A stretch of 64,000 bases of DNA from Gemmataceae bacterium (GTDB lineage Bacteria; Planctomycetota; Planctomycetia; Gemmatales; Gemmataceae). Both the position numbers and the translations under genes were made by a program. Shown piece after piece: positions 19,951 through 29,700 of this stretch. Every line of letters begins with the position of its first letter. The first letter of the stretch is position 1. The notes under the pieces were generated by a model that saw nothing but the letters and a program-made list of their open reading frames with translations, did no database searches and was not told where the DNA came from. The stretch covers positions 23,425 through 87,424 of the forward strand of contig SIAJ01000015.1 of assembly GCA_009691845.1 (NCBI GenBank), read 5' to 3'.

Positions 19951-22869
19951 ATGACTCGACTCTGCTCGACACTCATTTTTTCGATTTGTGCCGCGACCGC
20001 TTGGGGCCAGGGCTATGCCCCAAATGTCGCCGCGTCGAAGATGTCCGTGCCCAACGGCTTTCGCGTTCAACTTGTCGCCAGCGAGCCCGACGTCCGTCAG
20101 CCGGTGGCCATCGACTTCGACGAACGAGGCCGCCTGTGGGTCATGCAGTATTTGCAATACCCGAATCCTGCCGGCCTGAAGCGAGTAAAAGTCGATCGCT
20201 TTTCGCGGACCGCCTACGATCATGTCCCGGAACCACCACCGCGTGGACCCAAGGGGGCAGATCGGCTCACAATCCTTGATCCAGATCCAGAGCGGCCGGG
20301 AAAATTCCGTAGCAAGGATTTCATCAGCGGGCTCAATCTCGCCAGCGGCTTCGCCTTCGGACACGGAGGTGTTTTTGTTCTTCAGGTTCCGTACCTGCTC
20401 TTCTATCCAGATCGCAATCGCGACGACGTTCCCGACGGTGACCCGGATGTACTGCTGACCGGTTTCGGCATGGAGGACGCCCACTCGGTCGCCAACTCGC
20501 TGACCTGGGGGCCTGACGGCTGGCTCTATGGCTGCCAGGGAAGCACCGTCACCGCGAACATTCGTGGCGTTGAGTTCCAGCAAGGCGTTTGGCGTTATCA
20601 TCCCCTTACACGCAAGTTCGAACTGTTTTGCGAAGGAGGAGGAAACTCCTGGGGCCTGGACTTCGACAGGCACGGCAACTTGCTCTACAGCACCAATCAC
20701 GGCGGCTACGCGATGCTGCACGGCGTGCAAGGTGCCTACTACTGGAAGGCATTCGGCAAGCACGGAGCCTTGCACAATCCCCATGCCTACGGCTACTTCG
20801 ACCATGTGCCGCACGAGAACTTTCGCGGCGGGCACGTGACTGTCGGCGGCCACATCTATCGTGGCGACAACTTTCCGCTCCCATTTCGCGATCGTTACAT
20901 CGGCGGCGATCTGCTGGGTCATTCGGTTTATTGGCATGAGCTAACTCAGCGCGGCTCAAGCTTTCGCGCTCGAACCGCCGGAGAGCTGCTGCAGGCGAAC
21001 GACACATGGTTCGCTCCATGCGATGTGTGTCTTGGACCCGATGGTTGTGTATATGTAGCCGACTGGCACGACGCACGTACCGCTCATCCCGATCCGGATG
21101 CGGAATGGGATCGTCGCAATGGCCGCGTTTATCGCATCTCACACGGCGAGCCACCAGTCGCGAAGGAACTCGACCTTGGCAAGCTTTCTTCAAGCGAACT
21201 GGTCAAGCTGCTGAGTCATGCGAATGAATGGCATGCCCGCACCGCTCAGCGCATTCTTGCGGATCGTCGTGATCCGGAGTTAATCCTCCGTTTACGAAAT
21301 CGGGTTCGGGAAACGAACACGGACGATGTTCTTCAATATCTTTGGGCATTACACGCATCCGGCGGTTGCTCCGAGTCATTCGCTGTCGAATGCCTGTCGC
21401 ATGCCAACGAACATGTTCGACGTTGGGTATTACGCTTTCTCGGCGATGAAGTTCGTCTGGGCCGAGCAACAATCGTGACGATCGAGAAGTTGGCAACGGT
21501 GGAATCGAGTGTCATCGTCCGCAGTCAACTTGCGTGTACCGCTCGCCGACTGTCGGGCCAGGACGCAATCCCGATTCTGCACATACTGGCCTCTCGACGC
21601 GAGGATGAAGCCGATCCGCATATTCCGATGCTCATCTGGTGGGGAATCGAACAACATGCGGTTGCACAGCGAGATCTGGTTTTCAAATGCTTCTCGGCCG
21701 AAGCGTCTCCGATCGTGATTGCGACGATCTTGCCCCGATTGATCCGACGCTATGCGGCTGAGGGGACCGATGCGTGCGACGCCATTTGTGCGAGATTCTT
21801 GATCGGCCGCGAACGGCTTTGGGGGCCATTAGAGCAAGGCTTGAGCCAGAGAAGCCATCAGGCAACGGTTGCGGAAGTCTTGAAGCGCGTAGTTGCCGAG
21901 CAAGCTGTCAAGTTCCCCAACGATGCGGCTCTCAATCGCCTCATGGCTCGATTCGGGGACAACGCAGCGAAGAAACGGCTTCTCGAAAAGGGGCTGGATG
22001 CGAAGCGAACGATTCAGGAGCGAGTTGTGGCAATCGCGGCATTTGCCGAATTCTCCGAATTAGGCGTAGGAAGTCCGCTAGTTGAAATTGCGAAGGGCGA
22101 TCATCCCACGGAAATCCGGCGTGCAGCAATTTCGGCTTGGTCTGGCATCGGCACGGTTGCGGAGGCTGTCGCGTTGATTGACGCATACGAGAAATTTCCT
22201 GCCGGCCTGCGTTCACAACTGCGTTCGACGCTGCTGGGCCGCAAGGCCTGGGCCTCGCTACTTTTGACAGCCGTCGTGGGGCGTCGTATTGCCGCGACAG
22301 ATTTCACAACCGATGAGCTTCTGCCAATCGCAACGTTTGCAGATCGCGAAATCGATGCCATCGTTCGCAAGCAATGGGGCAATGTTCGCGGCGCCACGCC
22401 CGAGGCCAAGCTGGCGGAGGTCCGCCGGTTCAACAACGATCTGCGTGCAGGTGGTGGAGATATCAGGGCGGGCCAAATCCTGTTCACCAAGCATTGTGCC
22501 GCCTGCCACAAGCTGAACGGCCAGGGCGGTCCACTGGGCCCGGATCTGACTCATGCCAACCGTAGTGACCGTGATTACCTGCTCGTGAGCATCATCGACC
22601 CCAACGCCGTGATTCGCAAGGAATTCTTGAGCTTCACGGCCGAGACCAAGGACTTGCGTCTTGTTACGGGTCTGATCACGGCACAAACCGGAACGAGTGT
22701 CACGCTCACGAATGCCAAGGGAGAAGCGACGATGTTGAAACAGGAAGACATCTCGTCCCTGCGAGAATCGGCCGTGTCGCTCATGCCGGAAGGATTGCTA
22801 ACCCCGCTGAAGCCTCAAGAGCTACGTGATTTGTTTGCCTACCTGCAAGCACCTGCTGCGAAGAAATAA
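19951..22869 (+). CDS. PVC-type heme-binding CxxCH protein (beta-propeller, HEAT-like, C-terminal cytochrome c)
   Basis: MSVPNGFRVQLVASEPDVRQPVAIDFDERGRLWVMQYLQYPNP...GVFVLQVPYLLFYPDRNRDDVPDGDPDVLLTGFG; C-terminal AGQILFTKHCAACHKLNGQGGPLGPDLT...SIIDPNAVIRKEF. Confidence 0.9.
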   Translation: MTRLCSTLIFSICAATAWGQGYAPNVAASKMSVPNGFRVQLVASEPDVRQPVAIDFDERGRLWVMQYLQYPNPAGLKRVKVDRFSRTAYDHVPEPPPRGPKGADRLTILDPDPERPGKFRSKDFISGLNLASGFAFGHGGVFVLQVPYLLFYPDRNRDDVPDGDPDVLLTGFGMEDAHSVANSLTWGPDGWLYGCQGSTVTANIRGVEFQQGVWRYHPLTRKFELFCEGGGNSWGLDFDRHGNLLYSTNHGGYAMLHGVQGAYYWKAFGKHGALHNPHAYGYFDHVPHENFRGGHVTVGGHIYRGDNFPLPFRDRYIGGDLLGHSVYWHELTQRGSSFRARTAGELLQANDTWFAPCDVCLGPDGCVYVADWHDARTAHPDPDAEWDRRNGRVYRISHGEPPVAKELDLGKLSSSELVKLLSHANEWHARTAQRILADRRDPELILRLRNRVRETNTDDVLQYLWALHASGGCSESFAVECLSHANEHVRRWVLRFLGDEVRLGRATIVTIEKLATVESSVIVRSQLACTARRLSGQDAIPILHILASRREDEADPHIPMLIWWGIEQHAVAQRDLVFKCFSAEASPIVIATILPRLIRRYAAEGTDACDAICARFLIGRERLWGPLEQGLSQRSHQATVAEVLKRVVAEQAVKFPNDAALNRLMARFGDNAAKKRLLEKGLDAKRTIQERVVAIAAFAEFSELGVGSPLVEIAKGDHPTEIRRAAISAWSGIGTVAEAVALIDAYEKFPAGLRSQLRSTLLGRKAWASLLLTAVVGRRIAATDFTTDELLPIATFADREIDAIVRKQWGNVRGATPEAKLAEVRRFNNDLRAGGGDIRAGQILFTKHCAACHKLNGQGGPLGPDLTHANRSDRDYLLVSIIDPNAVIRKEFLSFTAETKDLRLVTGLITAQTGTSVTLTNAKGEATMLKQEDISSLRESAVSLMPEGLLTPLKPQELRDLFAYLQAPAAKK

Positions 22870-22884
22870 TCATCGGAGACTGCC

Positions 22885-23946
22885 ATGCGCATCCACCTTC
22901 TGCTGATCGTCCTCTGTCTGGTTCATGTCTCAGTCTCGCTTGCTCAAGGTCCATCGCGAGTCTACGAGAACAAGCTAACACGCCTGAAAGACCCAAAGCC
23001 ACTGCTCGCGGATCATCCGGAGTTTGTGGCTCCAGTGAAGGAACTGACTCGGTTCGAAGCCCGCATCCTGGTGGACGACGAAGAAGCCGACCTGAGCGTG
23101 CGGGCGTGGCGATTCTCTTACAACGCGCGCGGGATCGTCGAGATGCCGAACCGCCTGAAAGCAGCAGAGACGGCCATCATCATGGTGCATCCCTGGGGCA
23201 TCGACGATGGCCAGGGCTGGGAAACTCCCGAGCCCGCGGGAGTGTGCGATTTCTGCACGCCGGAGAAAAACGCCCTGGCTGCGCGTCACACACGCGAGGT
23301 AATTAATCCATTCTTGAAATCGCTTCGAGGCAAGGTCGGATCGGTCATGTACAGCCTGACCGGCGATGAAGATCCGATTCGCAAAAAGCTTTATCGATCG
23401 ATCGGTGGTACGCCGACGGACGTAGAACGCAAGGCTGGAGCCACCGAACTGGCAGACAGGCTGAAGTCGTTCAAGTACCGCGGCGAACCCTTGTCGGGAA
23501 AATTGACGTTGTCAAGAGATCGACCCGTCATCGATTACTTCAAGCAGTTCCCTGGACTCGATGCCGGGCCGAAATTCAACGGGGCAGGGTTCTGGGACCT
23601 GCCGGTTCCTGTGTGCAAGGATGTCGACTATTTTCCCAACGACGTCGTGATTTACGACAAGCAGGGCTACCAGGTCCTGAGGGACTTTCTTCGCAAGAGC
23701 AAGATTCGGCACATTATTCTCGTTGGTTACGCAACCGATATGTGCTTCTGTCGTACCACGGCCGGGTACGAGAACCTTTCGAAAGACTTCAACGTGTTTC
23801 TGGTGGGCGATGCGACACTGGCCACGTTTCCCGCGAACGATTCGCCAAAACATGCCACCAACGCGGCCATCTCTTTTGCGTCTCTCTCGCACCTGATCAC
23901 GCAAGTGTCCTGGGTGAAGCTGGAGCGCGTGGAGAACAAAAAATGA
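22885..23946 (+). CDS. Isochorismatase-like cysteine hydrolase (secreted)
   Basis: ETAIIMVHPWGIDDGQGW...RHIILVGYATDMCFCRTTAGYENLSKDFNVFLVGDATLATF; conserved Cys in ATDMC; N-terminal signal peptide. Confidence 0.75.
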   Translation: MRIHLLLIVLCLVHVSVSLAQGPSRVYENKLTRLKDPKPLLADHPEFVAPVKELTRFEARILVDDEEADLSVRAWRFSYNARGIVEMPNRLKAAETAIIMVHPWGIDDGQGWETPEPAGVCDFCTPEKNALAARHTREVINPFLKSLRGKVGSVMYSLTGDEDPIRKKLYRSIGGTPTDVERKAGATELADRLKSFKYRGEPLSGKLTLSRDRPVIDYFKQFPGLDAGPKFNGAGFWDLPVPVCKDVDYFPNDVVIYDKQGYQVLRDFLRKSKIRHIILVGYATDMCFCRTTAGYENLSKDFNVFLVGDATLATFPANDSPKHATNAAISFASLSHLITQVSWVKLERVENKK

Positions 23947-24935
23947 ACAGTATCACACGTCGCCGATTCCTGACGGCCGGTGCATCCGGTGCGATCGGGC
24001 TCGCTGCGTATCACTCGGGTCGTGCCGAGCCGAATCTCGACGGCAAGGCCCTGGTCGCGATCACGCTCGACCTGGAAATGAGCCGAAATTTCCCGAAATG
24101 GGAAGACACGCACTGGGACTACGAGAAGGGCAATCTAGACGACGCGGCCAAGAAGTATGCGGTCGAGGTTTGTCGCCGAGTGAAGAAGACCGGTGGAGTT
24201 GCCCACCTGTTCGTCGTTGGCCGGATGTTTGAGCAGGCGGATGTCACCTGGCTGAAAGACTTGGCCCGCGATGGCCATCGCATCGGCAATCACACATACG
24301 ACCACGTCAACGTGCTCGCTAGGAAGCCGGAGGACATTCAATTTCGGTTTCAGCGATCTCCCTGGCTCGTGGAAGGCCGCACGCCCGAACAGGTGATCGT
24401 CGAAAACATTCGCTTGACCACGGCGGCTCTGAAAACACGGGTCGGAGTTGAACCTGCCGGCTTTCGCACGCCTGGCGGATTCGCCAATGGTCTGGCCGAC
24501 CGGCCTGACGTTCGCAAATGGCTCCTCGATCAAGGATTCACCTGGGCCAGTTGCAAATACCCCGCACATCCCAACAGCGCGGCCATGCTAGAACCGAAAG
24601 AGGAGGTCATCAAGGGAATCGTTGCCGCCCAGGAAAAAGCTCAGCCGTTCAAGTATGCGGATGGACTGATCGAGGTGCCGATGAGTCCGATCAGCGACAT
24701 TGGCGCTTTTCGTACGGGCCGCTGGAAGCTCGATTGGTACTTGGCGGCGATTCGCAAAGGGGTCGAGTGGGCCATAGAAAAACGAACCACGTTCGATTTT
24801 CTCGCACATCCGTCGTGCCTCGGGATCGTCGATCCCGAGTGCAAGACGGTGGAGATGATTCTCGATCTGGTGAAACGCTCGGAGGGCCGGGCGGTAGTCG
24901 TTGGCCTGGACGAATTCGCGAAGCGTGCGAAATGA
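23943..24935 (+). CDS. Polysaccharide deacetylase (NodB-like), Tat-type leader
   Basis: MNSITRRRFLTAGASGAIGLAAY; VAITLDLEMSR; HRIGNHTYDHVN; GFRTPGG; ATGA overlap with upstream stop. Confidence 0.82.
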   Translation: MNSITRRRFLTAGASGAIGLAAYHSGRAEPNLDGKALVAITLDLEMSRNFPKWEDTHWDYEKGNLDDAAKKYAVEVCRRVKKTGGVAHLFVVGRMFEQADVTWLKDLARDGHRIGNHTYDHVNVLARKPEDIQFRFQRSPWLVEGRTPEQVIVENIRLTTAALKTRVGVEPAGFRTPGGFANGLADRPDVRKWLLDQGFTWASCKYPAHPNSAAMLEPKEEVIKGIVAAQEKAQPFKYADGLIEVPMSPISDIGAFRTGRWKLDWYLAAIRKGVEWAIEKRTTFDFLAHPSCLGIVDPECKTVEMILDLVKRSEGRAVVVGLDEFAKRAK

Positions 24936-24943
24936 AGTCGGCT

Positions 24944-26491
24944 TCATGCGACTTGTCCGCGATCGAGCTGCAATCGCAGGGTTACCGTTCGAGGCAATTC
25001 CCTCTCATCGTGCGTAATGAACAGCACCGTTTGCTCTGGAGAAATCCGCTCGTCGATCCATTTGCGGGCCAGTTCCTTTGTTCGTGCATCGAGAACCTGG
25101 AACGGCTCATCCAGCACGAAAAGTGGCGGATTCTTTACGAGGGCCCGAATGAGCAAAACAATGCGTTGCTGGCCAGTGGATAGTCGAAAGAAGTGATGCT
25201 CACGCAAATGGCCGATTTCAAAGTAGTCGAACAACTCACGCACGGTCACATCCTGTTCGGTCGTGGTCCGACGCGGGACAAGCACGTCCGAGAAGCCGGT
25301 CGCGGCTGTCCGGTCGGCCGTGAGCGGTTCCGAAAAATACAAATGCAGTTCGGGCGAGAAGAAGCCGATGCGCCGCTTGATTTCCCACATGCTCTCACCG
25401 TCGCCGCGCTGCCGGCCAAACAGTCGCACATGGTTGCTGTACGCCTGCGGATGATCGCCACAAATCAGACTCAGAAGTGTCGTCTTGCCGGAACCGTTCG
25501 GCCCGAGAATCGCCCAGCGTTCGCCGGCTAGCACAGTCCAGGAAATGTCGCGAAGGATCGGCTTCCCCGAGTACAAGACCGAAACGTTCTTTAATTCAAT
25601 GATGGGCGTCTCATTTGTAGTCGGCACACTCCGTGTGTTGTTCGGCGACGGCACATGAAGTGTGCCGACTACGTAGTCTTCGCGACGGCCCGAGTAACTG
25701 ACTCGACGATCGGTCAGTTCGAGCACATGCGTCACGCAATCGGGAATGGCGTCTGCCGGCAAGATCAAGATCAGACGTGACCCCTCTGCCACCAATTGCT
25801 GCAAGATGGCTGTAACCTCACGGCGTCCTTGGGTATCCAGTCCTACCAGAGGCTCGTCGAGTACGAGGATCTCAGGACGAGAAAGCAATACCTTCGCGAT
25901 GCGAGCCCGCCGAGTTTGGCCGTTCGAGAGTTTGATGAACGAGAGCGGACGCAGTTGTTCGATACCCAATCGAGTAGTGATTCTGATGAGTTCTTCGTCG
26001 GTTCCCGTCGTTCCGGCGCGCAGATATTGATCGAGCGTCAGGTCGTCGTCCGGTTCGATGAAGTTGAATCGTTGTTGATAATAATGCCTGGAATACGAGA
26101 AGAGTCGGGATTCCTCCTTGAACGCGACACGGCCAATGATCTCCGCAGGCCAGTTGATCGTGTGCCCGGTCGCACGCAGACGATCGATGAGCGGCCATTG
26201 AATTGGCTCATCGTAGTCCGCACACTCCGTGTGCAGACTGTTAGAATTCGAGGACTGCCGCCCTTCATCGAGTGGACTGTCGGCACACGGGGTAAGCCGA
26301 CTACTATGGCGCCCCAGCAACACCTCCGTTAGCGAACTCTTTCCCGAGCCGACGCCGCCGACGATGGCCCAGGTCTCACCTTCGCGGATTGTCCAGGAAA
26401 GTCCCTCGAAAATCGTCTCGCCGGCAGGGCGAAGAATGGTCGCATTCTCAATTCGGAAGAGAATCGAACTCGTCAACGATGGCGGCGTCAT
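24944..26491 (-). CDS. Double ATP-binding cassette protein (ModF-like)
   Basis: ORF 24944..26701; likely ATG at 26491 (MTPPSLTSSILFRIENATILRPAG). Two Walker A (VGGVGSGKSS; LGPNGSGKTT), LSNGQTRRARIAKVLLSRPEILVLDEP and LSTGQQRIVLLIRALVKNPPLFVLDEP. No permease encoded adjacently. Confidence 0.85.
   Translation of the reverse strand: MTPPSLTSSILFRIENATILRPAGETIFEGLSWTIREGETWAIVGGVGSGKSSLTEVLLGRHSSRLTPCADSPLDEGRQSSNSNSLHTECADYDEPIQWPLIDRLRATGHTINWPAEIIGRVAFKEESRLFSYSRHYYQQRFNFIEPDDDLTLDQYLRAGTTGTDEELIRITTRLGIEQLRPLSFIKLSNGQTRRARIAKVLLSRPEILVLDEPLVGLDTQGRREVTAILQQLVAEGSRLILILPADAIPDCVTHVLELTDRRVSYSGRREDYVVGTLHVPSPNNTRSVPTTNETPIIELKNVSVLYSGKPILRDISWTVLAGERWAILGPNGSGKTTLLSLICGDHPQAYSNHVRLFGRQRGDGESMWEIKRRIGFFSPELHLYFSEPLTADRTAATGFSDVLVPRRTTTEQDVTVRELFDYFEIGHLREHHFFRLSTGQQRIVLLIRALVKNPPLFVLDEPFQVLDARTKELARKWIDERISPEQTVLFITHDERELPRTVTLRLQLDRGQVA
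25617..25672. repeat. Inverted repeat family R1 (GTAGTCGGCACACT...AGTGTGCCGACTAC), copy A, inside ABC ATPase CDS
   Basis: 14-bp perfect terminal arms at 25617-25630 and 25659-25672. Confidence 0.85.
26213..26304. repeat. Inverted repeat family R1, degenerate copy B, inside ABC ATPase CDS
   Basis: GTAGTCCGCACACTCCGTGTGC ... GCACACGGGGTAAGCCGACTAC. Confidence 0.7.
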
Positions 26492-26533
26492 GTATTCTCT
26501 GCGGAAGATACCACTGCTCCCCGGAGGAACTCC

Positions 26534-27505
26534 ATGCTCTCCCGAGTCCTGTTCGCGTTCGCGATTCTCGTTCCAACTTTGCAGGCGGACGACGTATTTG
26601 ATCCGAAATCCAAGCTGAAAGTCGAGGCCGAAAAGGGCGTGGCCGGCGAAGGCCCTGCCTGGCACCCGGAACTCGGCATCCTGACCAGCGGAAACGGACA
26701 CATCAATCGCCTTAGCAACGACGGCAAATCCACGGTTTATCGCAAGGATGCCGGTACGAACGGCCTGCTTTTCGACGCGAATGGCAATCTGCTGGCTTGT
26801 GAATCGGACTTACGGCGGGTCACGCGAACTTCGCCCGATGGCAAGCTGACCGTGCTGGCCGGGACCTACGGCGGCAAGAAATTCAATCAGCCGAATGACA
26901 TCACCGTTGATTCGACGGGCCGCATCTACTTTTCCGACCCGTGCTATGGCGATCGGAGCAAGCTGGAAATCAGGGACGAATCCGGGAAGACGGTTGAGGG
27001 GGTCTATCGCATTGACCCCGACGGCAAGGTGACGCGAGTGATTGGTCGCGAAGTCGAGCGAGCCAACGGCGTGCTCGTGTCCGCGGACGACAAGTTCCTG
27101 TTCGTGGCCGACAACAACAACGACGCGAAGGGGAGTGCCCGCAAGCTCTATCGCTTCGACCTGAAGCAAGACGGCAGCGTCGATCTCAAAAGCCAGAAGC
27201 TGCTTTACGATTGGGGCGACGGCCGTGGTCCCGACGGCTTGAAGCAGGACGTGAAAGGCAGGCTCTACGTGGCAGGTGGATTGAACAAGCCGAATCCGCC
27301 TTTCGAGCCAGCCGAGGACAAGAAGGGGGGTATCTACGTGTTCGAACCAGATGGCAAGTTTCTGACGTTCCTGGGAGTTCCGACCGATGAAGTGACCAAC
27401 TGTGCCTTCGGTGGCGTAGATCGCAAAACGCTATACATCACCGGCGGCGGGGTGCTGTATAGCATTCGCACGACGACGGCTGGACGGCTGGTTGATCCAA
27501 AATAA
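26534..27505 (+). CDS. SMP-30/gluconolactonase family protein
   Basis: Signal peptide; EGPAWHPELGILTSGNGHINRL; GKKFNQPNDITVDSTGRIYFSDPCYG; ERANGVLVSADDKFLFVADN. Confidence 0.88.
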   Translation: MLSRVLFAFAILVPTLQADDVFDPKSKLKVEAEKGVAGEGPAWHPELGILTSGNGHINRLSNDGKSTVYRKDAGTNGLLFDANGNLLACESDLRRVTRTSPDGKLTVLAGTYGGKKFNQPNDITVDSTGRIYFSDPCYGDRSKLEIRDESGKTVEGVYRIDPDGKVTRVIGREVERANGVLVSADDKFLFVADNNNDAKGSARKLYRFDLKQDGSVDLKSQKLLYDWGDGRGPDGLKQDVKGRLYVAGGLNKPNPPFEPAEDKKGGIYVFEPDGKFLTFLGVPTDEVTNCAFGGVDRKTLYITGGGVLYSIRTTTAGRLVDPK

Positions 27506-27506
27506 T

Positions 27507-27579
27507 ACGGAGCCTCGAACGTTAGCGAGCGCCCAGCACCGAGGGGTCGATGGACCGCTCCCTTACGGTCGCGGGTCTG
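27507..27579. repeat. Putative interspersed repeat between convergent genes, overlapping the 3' end of the MFS CDS
   Basis: ACGGAGCCTCGAACGTTAGCGAGCGCCCAGCACCGAGGGGTCGATGGACCGCTCCCTTACGGTCGCGGGTCTG; resembles an element I recall from planctomycete genomes (not verified). Confidence 0.5.
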
Positions 27580-28840
27580 ATTTGCTTCCAAACATGGTCC
27601 AAGCCCCCATCGCAATCAGGGCCGCGATGGGGGCCAGGCCCGTGACCACCAGCGGAAAGTCGTACGATTTGCTTTCCTTGATGTAGTTCCCCATCTCTCC
27701 CTGCATGTAGCCCACCGCAAACCAGGATGTTGCAGCAAGCAAGCCGGACAATACCCCCATGTGTCGAGCCGGCAAGTCTTGTACCAGTGCGTAATACTGC
27801 GGGTGAGCGCCGAGTGCCCCGGCACCCACTGCGACGAGGCAGACCAACAGGATTGGACCGCGATCCAGCAACGGCACGAGTGCCGAGAGAGCGATCAACA
27901 CCGTGCAAAGCGTGAAACTGACGAGCCTGGCCCAGCGAACATGGACGTTCCGCCAGGTCAACACGCTAACTACCCCTCCGAAGAACAGGCAGCCGAGATC
28001 GGCAACGATGTAGTAACCCGACGTAAAGTAGTTCGCCGTAGACTCCGAGTAATGGTGGTACTCTTTCAGATATTTCGGCAACCACGCTCGCTGAAACTGC
28101 CAGGCGAGACTGATGGTGACGACAATCGTCACGAGCACCACAAGCTGGAAGAGCATTCGTCCGAGATGAATCGGCGGCGCATCCTTGGCTTTCTCGACGC
28201 GGACGTAGGGCAAATCGTTTCGGCGAACCAGTGCGAACCACATCGGCACCCAAAGCATGCCGATCACGCCGATGATCAGAAACGGAGCTTGCCAGGGAGC
28301 ACCCGTCGCTCGAATCGCCTGAATTACCAGCGGGGTCAGGAGAGCGCCCAGGGACGCTCCACTCTGGAGAATGCTATTGCCCAGCGGGCGTTGCTCGGCA
28401 CTCAGCACGTTCCTTGCTGTCAACAGCGCGCAGGGCCAGTGTCCTGCTTCGAAGAAACCCAGCGTCGTTCGACATACAAACAGCCAGCGGAACTCGCCCG
28501 ATCCCGGATCGTCCGGGCTGGCAAACATTTCGAGCACTTGCGGATTGATCGCCAGCGGCGAGGCCAGTCCGGCTATCGACCAGCCGACTAGCACGAAAGG
28601 ATAGAGTCGCCTGGGACCGACGCGGTCGGCAATGAAGCCGAAGAAGATACCGCCGGTTGCGAAGGCGTAACTAAACCAGCGTTCGAGATGCCCATACCGT
28701 CCGTCGTCGAGATGAATCTCAGTCTTCAGTTGCGTGGCCGTCAGCGAAAGTGTTTGGCGATCCATGTAGTTGAGCATGGTCGCCAGCAGAAGTGCGGCGC
28801 AAACCCACCATTTCCATGAGGCCCCTCGCGGTGGGCTCAT
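27563..28840 (-). CDS. MFS transporter (hexuronate/ExuT-like)
   Basis: WWVCAALLLATMLNYMDRQTLSLTATQLKTEIHLDDGRYGHLE; ~12 hydrophobic segments; start at MSPPRGASWKW with ATGA overlap with upstream creatininase stop. Confidence 0.85.
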   Translation of the reverse strand: MSPPRGASWKWWVCAALLLATMLNYMDRQTLSLTATQLKTEIHLDDGRYGHLERWFSYAFATGGIFFGFIADRVGPRRLYPFVLVGWSIAGLASPLAINPQVLEMFASPDDPGSGEFRWLFVCRTTLGFFEAGHWPCALLTARNVLSAEQRPLGNSILQSGASLGALLTPLVIQAIRATGAPWQAPFLIIGVIGMLWVPMWFALVRRNDLPYVRVEKAKDAPPIHLGRMLFQLVVLVTIVVTISLAWQFQRAWLPKYLKEYHHYSESTANYFTSGYYIVADLGCLFFGGVVSVLTWRNVHVRWARLVSFTLCTVLIALSALVPLLDRGPILLVCLVAVGAGALGAHPQYYALVQDLPARHMGVLSGLLAATSWFAVGYMQGEMGNYIKESKSYDFPLVVTGLAPIAALIAMGAWTMFGSKSDPRP

Positions 28841-29598
28841 ACGTCCCACTCCCGGCCATCCCAGGCGACGACGCGGTTGAGCATGGTCGCCACCGCCTTC
28901 GCGAAGCAGTTGAATAGTCCTTCGCCCTTTTCCGGCGTCGCATGTCGCGAGAAGCCGATGTGGCCGGGCGTGCTGCGGTCTTGCATCACCCAGGCCCGAT
29001 GGGCCGGTTCAAAGGCGCGACCGAACTGCACGTCGGGAACCTTTGTAACGTCGCCGACAACCAGGTGCGGAGCGAGCCGCATGATCATCGAGGTTTCCCA
29101 TTCGCAAGCGTGGCCCATGCGATCTTGCTTCAGGCCCGCCACGTCCTTCAAGGGTTCCGCACCAAGGGTCCAGTAGGTGGCCGAGAGAAGCAGCAAATCC
29201 GATTTGGCCCGATACTTTTGGCGTAACTCGAACAACGCCTGTTGTGCAGGCACTATGTTCCCACCGTGGCCATTCACAAACACGATCCGCCGAAAGCCGT
29301 GATGCAGAAAGTTCTCAGCCATGTCGCGGAGTGAATCGAGATAGACGCGCGGTGACGCCGTCATTGTGCCAGGGAAATCGAGATGATGTTCCGAATTGCC
29401 GAGCCAGTAGAGCGGAGCGAACAACACGCGATCCGCGACTTCCGGCTTCGCGCGGCGTAGGACCTCGCCCAGTAGCAGGCTATCAGTAAATACAGGCAGG
29501 TGATGCCCGTGTTGCTCCAGGGCGGCAATCGGGATGACCACCGGAGTATCGCGGTTCAGTGCCTTGACGGCCGGCCACGCGAGTTCGAAAAGTTCCAT
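28837..29598 (-). CDS. Creatininase family protein
   Basis: ORF 28837..29706; likely ATG at 29598 (MELFELAWPAVKALNRDTPVVIPIAALEQHGHHLPVFTDSLL). Motifs EQHGHHLP, NGHGGN, CEWETSMIM. The upstream 36 codons are translated repeat. Confidence 0.88.
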   Translation of the reverse strand: MELFELAWPAVKALNRDTPVVIPIAALEQHGHHLPVFTDSLLLGEVLRRAKPEVADRVLFAPLYWLGNSEHHLDFPGTMTASPRVYLDSLRDMAENFLHHGFRRIVFVNGHGGNIVPAQQALFELRQKYRAKSDLLLLSATYWTLGAEPLKDVAGLKQDRMGHACEWETSMIMRLAPHLVVGDVTKVPDVQFGRAFEPAHRAWVMQDRSTPGHIGFSRHATPEKGEGLFNCFAKAVATMLNRVVAWDGREWDV

Positions 29599-29617
29599 AG
29601 GTCTTTCTCCGACTTTC

Positions 29618-29700
29618 CGCTTCGGGGAGGCGGCAGGGGCGAGGGGTGGCTTGTCACCAAAAAACCCACCTCCTAACCCCCTCCCCGAAACGGAGAGGGG
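29618..29700. repeat. Putative interspersed inverted repeat upstream of creatininase
   Basis: CCGCTTCGGGGAGGCGG (29618-29634) / CCCCCTCCCCGAAACGG (29677-29693); 15/17 arm identity. Confidence 0.6.

Noticed and set aside
19861-20937. 358-aa minus ORF 19861..20937 and 195-aa ORF 20606..21193
   Set aside because: Antisense to the well-supported PVC-type heme protein 19951..22869.
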